NCBI GenBank assembly: GCA_034440575.1
Contig: JAOTOL010001553.1
Span: forward strand, 1,532,501 to 1,596,500
Reading direction: 5' to 3'
Origin: Imbricaverruca yamaguchii
Lineage: Eukaryota; Arthropoda; Thecostraca; Neoverrucidae
Length of the DNA stretch: 64,000 bases
The translations under genes and the position numbers were made by a program. The notes beneath the pieces were generated by a model. It was not told the origin of the DNA. It searched no databases and worked only from the letters and a program-made list of their open reading frames with translations. Within the stretch, counting starts at the first letter, position 1; every line of letters begins with the position of its first letter. Positions 12,001 to 21,000 of this stretch are shown piece by piece.

Positions 12001-15000
12001 TGCTGCCACCCGAACCTGTGTTGCCACTCGAACCTGCATCGCCAGGACAGGCGAGCTGAGTGCAGACCGGTGCTCCGCGGATTGATCCGGCGGAACGACA
12101 GCCCAATCAGGTCTGCACAAGGATGACGATGACGAGACAGGGATGTCAGATTAGTGTGAACTCAAAGGTGTCGGCACTCAAAGGATGAAGTTGTTTGTTC
12201 AGGGTCTCAATCTGCTAAAGTGTCCCCCCGATAGCTTAGTTAGCTAGAACGCTGGCCTGCGCTGGTCTCCCCTGTCCAGATTCCCCTGTCGAGTCGTTTC
12301 TCGCGCTCGCATTTAGCCCTTGGCTGTGAGGGTCGGTTGGCAGCTGGCCCGATAAGCCCGGGGATGAACTAATGGGCTACCGTGTCGGTGGATTGATGGC
12401 ACGTTAAACTTCCGGTCAAAATTATGCCATTGAACTGAAATGCATGGATCTGGTGGTGGGGCCAGGGTTCACACAACAAACTCTGCTTAGCAATATACCT
12501 CGCTTCATAAAGCCACCCCAGAAAGAACTTGGATGGAATTTATTTAAAAATACATTATTACACTTTAAGTGGTACAGCTGTGCTGCGCTGTGGGTTAATG
12601 TCACGGCCCGTCGCGCTGCCGCCATGACCAGAGCGTGTTCGACTCGTCCTGATACGACTTCAGACCTGCAGCAAATCTGCTCCACCACTAGTCACGTGAC
12701 CAGAGCATGTCCGACCTGACCTGACCTGACACGACCTGAGCGTGTCCTCAGACCTGTAGCGGATCTGCTCCATCGCTGGCCACTTGAACAGAGTATGTCC
12801 GTCCTGGCCTGACCTGATCTGACCTGACACGACCTGAGCGCGTCCTCAGACCTCCAGCGGATCTGCTCCATCACCGACCACGTGACGGCGACGATGCGCG
12901 AGTACCTGCGCTACCAGCCGACCACGTCGCACCCCAAGACGCGCGCCCACCAGCGACGCATGGCCGGCGAGCTGAAGAAGGCCGCCTTCAGGGTGGGTGG
13001 CCAGTTGGTTGGTTATTGTTTTGCGACACGTCGACCAGTCATGTAGCGTCGCCAATCTCTCACGCCGATTGGCCGCGGGAGAAGAGTAGCGACAGGTGAG
13101 ACCCGAACCCACAATCTTTTGATCGTGAGATGGGCAATGGTGGGTGGTGTCGGCGCCAGCTGTGGCGTGCCCTCACGGCGACCTGGCCCGTCTCTTGTGG
13201 GTGGTCTCTGAGAGGGAAGGGTATTACCGGCTGTGGAACTGGCACGCCGAGTTTCCGAGTGAGAGGGCGCTCGGGCCAAATTCCAACTCGAGAGGTTTCA
13301 GCACGAATTTCCTACCTCGGATGCCTTGGATGAGCGTCCGCTGTGTAGCCTAGCCTAGGGTTTTAGCTCTTGCACTCTCCTTGATGGATATTAACTTTTT
13401 TTAACATGAAGCCAAAAGAAAGTGAGCAAACTAAGGAGACGAGTCTTTCTCCTTGAGTTCATGTCCGGGTCTCGTCTAACAAGATTTCAATGTCGGACCA
13501 CCACCATCGACTCTAATGGACCAAAATCCTTGCGTTTGGATTGACTAGAGATACGCACCTTCCCCTCGTTGGCGTGCTAGAAGAGGTCTTGGTTCTTGTT
13601 GGGAGGCGCTTGCATCTGCACATAACGGTTCGGCAGTACGGCACCGATAAATTCAAAGGGGACATAGGTGGCTTCACATCACTTCCGTGTATCACGATGA
13701 AGAGGGTGCTCTGGGTTGGACTGCCTTTCTGACGCTATGCGCGTCTACCATTTACCTTTCCAATGCACGCAGCAAGCACGAGTAGAATGTAAGCCTATTG
13801 CAATCGCATTATCATCATTGATCTACAGTTGCCGACATGTGTATCAGCCAGACGGCGTGCAGGACAGTCCGGACCTGCTGTCGGTATTAGCTACAGTTGC
13901 CGAGTACCCCCTCCCCCAGAGACGAAGCTGCCGCGGGGTGCCATCGCCGCCCACCTGACGCCGCACCCACTCCCCAGGTGTACGCCTCGCTGGGCTCCAA
14001 CGACGAGGAGATCAGGAAGCGGATCATCGAGACGGTCGGGCTGATGTCCGACCTGACGGCGGCCGTCGAGGGCGGCTGCGAGGGCCTGCAGCTGGCGGCG
14101 CTGCGCTGTCTGCTGTCGCTCTCCAGATCCGTACAGACGCTGCGCACCGTCATGCAGGTGCGCGCCGACGTCACTCGGTCATCGTCAGTCAGACGTCAGT
14201 CAGACGTCAGTCAGACGTCAGTCAGACGTCAGTCAGACGTCAGTCAGACGTCACTCGACGTCAGTCAGACGTCAGTTCGTCAGACGCCATTTCACCGTCA
14301 GTCAATCGTTCACCAGTCAAGGTTGTGCGTGGAAGGTGGCTCATAACACTAAGCTGGACTGGAAAAGTTAGCGCATTGGAAGCTCAGTGGTGGAGCTGAT
14401 CGTCTGGCGCGCCAGAGGTACGGGACTCGATTCGCCGCGATGCCCGCCCTTCCTGCCGGGGTGAGATGCAGGCGACGCCATGCTGTCTCAGCTGCTGAGT
14501 GCGTCGTAAAGTCGCAATCCAACGATTCAATTGTTCATCACGGTCATCGTAGAATCATCAATCAATCAATCAATTAATCAATGAAGGGAAGATAACATAG
14601 AAGGGAAAACAGAGACTGTAGTAGACGTTGCTGGGTCCGTTATGTACCCTCGTCTTTTCGGCTGTCTTTCCCACTCGACCTCCTTCCTCTCGCTCATCTT
14701 CATCTCTAGCGTGTTGCCGATCACCGGAGAAGAATCTGTACGTTAGTACGGATTCTTAGCTAACGATGTCGGCACGGAAATGATTGTCTTTAGGCGTAAA
14801 AACGCGACTGACCGACACTGGCAGTCAGAGTTGTGGGTGGTGGGGACACGTGGTGCAGGCAGTGTGTCACTGGCCATATAACGTCATCTGATCACGTGAC
14901 GGACCACGCGATATGGCAGCAGGCGATGGGTCTGTATAGCTATATGACGCCATTTAATCACTTGTCGCCAGGACCACGCGGTGTTGCAGCAGATGATCAG

Positions 15001-18000
15001 TATGTGTGGTTGTATCAAGTTCACAAAGTGTTATGGCTTAATAAGAGCCACAGGGGCAATCTGGAAATGATACGAGAAAAGTCCATGCTCACACCCAGAT
15101 CAATCCACTGTCTCAAGTAGACGTCATTTGATCACTTGTCGCCAGACCACGGCGGCGTGACAGCAGGTGATGAATATGTGTAGTCATATGACGTCATTTG
15201 ATCACTTTTCGCCAGGATCACGTGGTATGGTATGGCCTGTATGGTCATATGACTTCATTTGGTCACTCGTTGCCGGGACCACGTGGTGTGGCATGGTATG
15301 GCAGCAGATGATGAATCTGTGTGGTTATTTGACATCATTTGATCACTTGTCGCTGGGACCACGTGGTATGGCAGCAGATTATGAATCTGTGTGGTTATAT
15401 GACGTCATCTAATCACTTTTCAGGATCACTCAGTGTGGCAGCAGGTGATGAGTCTGGCACAGCACAGTGAGTCCAGCACGGATGTCCGGATAGCTGCCTC
15501 GTCGGCGCTCTGCAATCTCCTGCTCGAGTTCTCGCCGTCAAAAGTGGGTGGTAGCGCAAATGCACAATGATGAGTGCAGAAGCGTATGTACAATTGTCGG
15601 AGTTAAACCTCCGGAATCTTCCAGAAGTGAAATGTTCACCGTCCGGATTTCGGGGATGGAAAATTACTTGAGTATCGTTGCAACGAAAATTATAGTACCA
15701 GCCGAAGGTTAAATTACAACTTTGTGGGGGTGGTTGTCTACATTCCGCGTTCCATTTTCTGAATTGAGTCAGCTTGCCAGCACTCACTTTACGTTAAAAC
15801 TCTGAGGTAAACTCGTGCATTTTAAAATTTCGAATCCAAATGCTGACCTGTGTTGTCAGTGGGATGTAGGCTGTAGCATGTAGGCTGTCCTCAATTTGAA
15901 TAAGTACACCTTGAGCTCTGGTGTGGCTTAAGATGCTGCAACGCTGAATACTCCGATGGCATATCAGTTTGGTGATTCAGAGAACCGTACTGACGGCAGT
16001 CTGTGTCTTTGGAACGGTACTGACATGTGTATTTAAAACAGTAATGGCAACAACCGGTGTTTTAGAGAAATACTTACGGCCGTCTGTGTCCAAGAGCCGC
16101 TGGTGTGTCGGTCTGGTGCTACAGAGAACAGCACTAACGGCCGTCGGTGTCCAGGAGCCGCTGGTGTGTCGGTCTGGTGCTACAGGGAACAGCACCGGCG
16201 ACTGTCTGTGTCCAGGAGCCGCTGGTGTGTCGGTCTGGTGCTACAGGGAACAGCACCGGCGACTGTCTGTGTCCAGGAGCCGCTGGTGTGTGTGTTAGTA
16301 TGGTGCTACAGATAACAGCACTGGCGACTGTCTGTCCAGGAGCTGCTGGTGTGTCAGTCTGGTGCTACAGAGAACAGCACTGAGGACTGTCTGTGTCCAG
16401 GAGCTGCTGGTGTGTCAGTCTGGTGCTACAGAGAACAGCACTGACGACTGTCTGTGTCCAGGAGCCGCTGGTGTGTCAGTCTGGTGCTACAGAGAACAGC
16501 ACTGACGACTGTCTGTGTCCAGGAGCTGCTGGTGTGTCAGTCTGGTGCTACAGAGAACAGCACTGACGACTGTCCGTGTCCAGGAGCCGCTGGTGTGTCA
16601 GTCTGGTGCTACAGAGAACAGCACTAACGGCAGTCTGCGTCCAGGAGCCGCTGGTGTGTCAGTCTGGTGCTACAGAGAACGGCACTGACGGCAGTCTGCG
16701 TCCAGGAACCGCTGGTGTGTCAGTCTGGTGCTACAGAGAACAGCACTAACGGCAGTCTGCGTCCAGGAGCCGCTGGTGTGTCAGTCTGGTGCTACAGAGA
16801 ACAGCACTGACGGCTGTCTGTGTCCAGGAGCCGCTGGTGTGTCAGTCTGGTGCTACAGAGAACAGCACTGACGGCTGTCTGTGTCCAGGAGCCGCTGGTG
16901 CAGAACGGAGGCGTCGACTTGCTGTGTGACCTTACGCGCAGCGACGACCCCAACATCAGACTGAATGGCATCTGGGGACTCATGGTGAGCAGCCGGAGAT
17001 GGTGGTGAGCAGCGCGACTCATTTTCGGCAGCTGAGTCCTGTGGTCAGCGGCACTCGTGAGCAGCTGAAGCTCGTAGTGAACATCTGGGGCTCTGGTGAG
17101 CGGCTGGGACTGGTGGTGAGCAGCGAGGACTCGTGGTGAGCAAATGGCACTGGTGGTGACTGGCGGGCCGCATCGAGCGACGGGATTTGATTAACAGCTG
17201 GTATTGTACAGGAGTCGCCGACTCTTGCTGAGCATCTGCTGACTCTAGGTTTGGCAAAATGCTAGACAAGCAAGTCTGTGCTCGTCAGTGCCATGATAAT
17301 TTGGTTAGCACTGGCTCCATGAGGGTATAATTTTACAATGTACTTCGTATAGTAATTTTCCACATTCTTATGAGACTTAGGACAGCGTAAGCTAAAATAT
17401 GGTGGAACAACAGAAAGTCTTTGTCGCTCTAATTACTGGGCATGTATGTATACCATCAAGAGTGCACTGGAGGTAAAAAATCCGAACAACTTTTGCAGCA
17501 TATCTTGTACGCTGTGGATGCACCACTTAAATTGGCAGCTGTTTTCCATCATCACAGGGATTTTTTATGTGGAGCGGAATTGAAATTAAAGGCAACGTTT
17601 ACGTCAAAGTGATTCATGCTGTTGCACAAGGTGTATTGGAGAATATTGAGTTCGGTGTGCTTGTCAATGTTAATTGGCCAAAAAAAATACACAAAACCAA
17701 GCAACAGCTGAACAATGCTGAAACATTAGCAACTTTCATCACTGTGTGGGCCAAAAGTAGCTATGCCCAGCTGGATGAAGACAAGGGTTTTCAGCTTGTT
17801 AAAATATCGCAGGAGCATACACTTCCCAGCCCTGGCTCATGGTAGCTAACCATCTGAAGGTGCTTCATTACCAACTGAAGTCTTGCTGTACAGAGGTCGG
17901 ATGTGTGTTTGTTTTGAGAGACGTCAGTTAATGAGTGCTTCTGCTTCACACGCTTCCAGGAGGGCATTAGGTTTTGAGTGTTATGGATGCTTGCGATTTG

Positions 18001-21000
18001 AATCCTACGTATTGTTGACCTAGCATATTGCTACTGATTTGAGCTGACCTTTTCATCTACTACTGCCAATAATCTGAGCCCATTCTTCTGACCCATTTGT
18101 CTTGGCATGAGCTGACCCTGCCCACCTCACACCTAAGTTTACATCCGTGACAACACGATAACGGTATATTTATCAGCTATGCCTAAGCGTAGCAACGACA
18201 ACGCTATCATGGCAACGTGGAAAAGAAATCGCCTAGCGCATGTACGCTCTGGGACCTATATTTTTTCATCAAAATGTAACTTCCCGGTCTTCGGGGCCCC
18301 AATCCTCAACATTCGTTCGCCTCTACTCGAAGGAAAATTTTGACTGCACTACTGTCGGCTCCATGTGCAGCTGCTTCAGCAGATGCAATCAACACCGGCA
18401 ACTTCATCTGACGCTGAGTACAGAATGCAGCGCTGGGTAGATTCACATGCCGTCAGAACTTGCTGCCAGAACCTTCCATCAGAGCGTGCGGTCAGAACAT
18501 GTCAGAACCTGCCGTCAGAGCATGCCGTCAGAACTTGCCATCAAAATATGCCGTCAGAACCTCCCATCAGAATCTTCCATAAGAGCATCTCGTCAGAACG
18601 TGGCGTCAAAACCTGCCATCAGAACCTGCAATCAGAACATGCCACCAGAACATGCCGTCCGCACATGTCCTGCCGTGCTCAACCGCCCCAACACCAGCAA
18701 CCTCGGCTCGCACTCTGTAGAGACCGCAGCGCCGTTTTTATTTTCACGTGAGTCGTGCGCGTGCCGCCAGAACATGGCGTACCAGGCGGACCACAAGACC
18801 AAGCGACTCATCCTGCGGCGACTGGGCACCAACGAGCTGTTCCGGCTGCTCTCCGACCCCAGCACGGCCATCCTGATGAAGACGCTCGGCCTGCTGCGCA
18901 ACCTGCTCACCAAGCCGCACGTCGACCAGTTCATGGACGACGGTCACGGCAGTCAGGTGATGCAGGTCAGTCGGGGTCAGGTGGGCTGTACACCAGTCCA
19001 TGGACGACGGTCACGGCAGTCAGGTGATGCAGGTCAGTCGGGGTCAGGTGGGCTGTACATCAGTCCATGGACGACGGTCACGGCAGTCAGGTGATGCAGG
19101 TCAGTCGGGGTCAGGTGGGCTGTACACCAGTCCATAGACGACAGTCACGGCAGGTCAGTCGGGGTCAGGTGGGCTGTACATCAGTCCATGGACGACGGTC
19201 ACGGCAGGTCAGGTGGGCTGTACTGTTCATGGACGACGGTCACGGCAGTCAGGTGATGCAGGTCAGTCGGGGTCAGGTGGCCTGTACACCAGTCCATGGA
19301 CGACGGTCACGGCAGGTCAGGTGGGCTGTACTGTTCATGGACGACGGTCACGGCAGGTCAGGTGATGCAGGTCAGTCGTGGTCAGGTGGCCTGTACACTA
19401 GTTCATGGACGACGGTTAATGCAGCCGGGTAATGCAGTCAGTCGGGGTCAGGTGGGTTAAATGTGAATTAATTTCAATGTATGTAAAGTGATGTCCTTCG
19501 CTGACGAATTACAACATGCGGCCCTGTATTTGGTCTGAGGAGCGGAAAAGTATTGGTGTACTTTGCAACAACAGCATTCGGCATAGTGTGAAGTCACCCA
19601 GGGTACTGGGTGACTGAGCGCGCCGAAACTCCCGTTGGCGCCGACTCGGACGGAGTGACGCCGGAGAAGACACTGCCGTGACCTCAACCACTTGCCAGGC
19701 GATCGTGCTCACTCTGGAGGGCAACCATTCGTTCGAGGTCAAGGAGCAGGCCATCTGCATCATGGCAAACATCGCCGATGGCTCCAAGTCGAAGGAGTTC
19801 ATCATGGGCAACGAGGACGTGCTAAAGAAGCTGCAGAACTACATGGTGAGTGGATGCTGGAATGAGTGGCTGGTGGTGGGATGTTGGCTTGGTGCAGCTT
19901 TTGTCAGTGTCGCAGCAGTTGGATTATAATTTTGTCATACATGCACGCACTTTCGGAGGAATTGTACAGTAAGATGTGCTGGGTGGATGTATTTAATGAA
20001 TGGAAGTATTTCACGATCATCCAAGGCGAGATAGAGAGATAAGGTCAGCTCAAGAAATATTATGGAGTGCTTTATCGAATATGTTGTGCTACTACTGAAT
20101 CTACAAGCTTATCCGTTGGATCTAACAGATCCAACCATGACGAGCTAAACGGGGACCTCTGGTCAAGAATGATGCACCAATTTTCGCCTCGGAGACCATG
20201 ATGCAGTGTCCTAAAATTACTTCACCATTAACTGTGTGAATGAAGAAAGAAGTTGCTTGGGAATAGTGAAAGATTGGAAGAAAATAAAGGATCTCCACTT
20301 AAGGATTAAAAAAGCAGAATACCTTTCACATCAGTCACGAGCATTTTACATTATTTAACAGTTGTGATGATGACTGCCCACACATCATGTGGCAAAATGG
20401 TAAAAACCTAAGACAAGGATGAAATAGCACAATTCCATTAACTGTGAATTTCCAGGCCACATTGTCAAGTATTTTACACTGCCATGATGACCAGTGAAGA
20501 AAGCTCCCATTGACTTAACCTTACCAGTGCCCATCAAGTTCTAGCAAAGCAGAGCAACGAATTGTTCCATCTCCTAATCTCGGCTGAGCACTCGCCTATG
20601 TTAACCCCTCCCAGCCTATCTTCACCTGACAATGGAGACCGGTGTGTCCTTTGACCCGGTCCGACCTCGGTCTTTCAAAATGTATTCTGCGTAGAATGGT
20701 CCCAAACGAAAATATCAAGGTCCATAATGACCTGGAAGCTTATTGGGCGGTATAGCAGGCAAAAGACAGAAGATGATGTTGACATGGGCGCTGTATGGCA
20801 TATGCAGTCGATGCACTCCAAAATTACAATAAATGGGCGCTGTATGACCAACGCAGTCGATGCGCCCGAAAGCCCAAATAACCAACCAAAATTACAATAA
20901 CTAAGATTACCTTGACGTTTTCGCACTGCATCCTTCGGCAGCGTTATGATAGCATATATGTCCGAAATAGGGTAGGGCAAACAGACAACCGTTGCAATAG

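Noticed and set aside
12215..12290. tRNA gene
   Set aside because: tRNA-like boxes occur only as parts of longer SINE copies; no cloverleaf with acceptor stem can be drawn.
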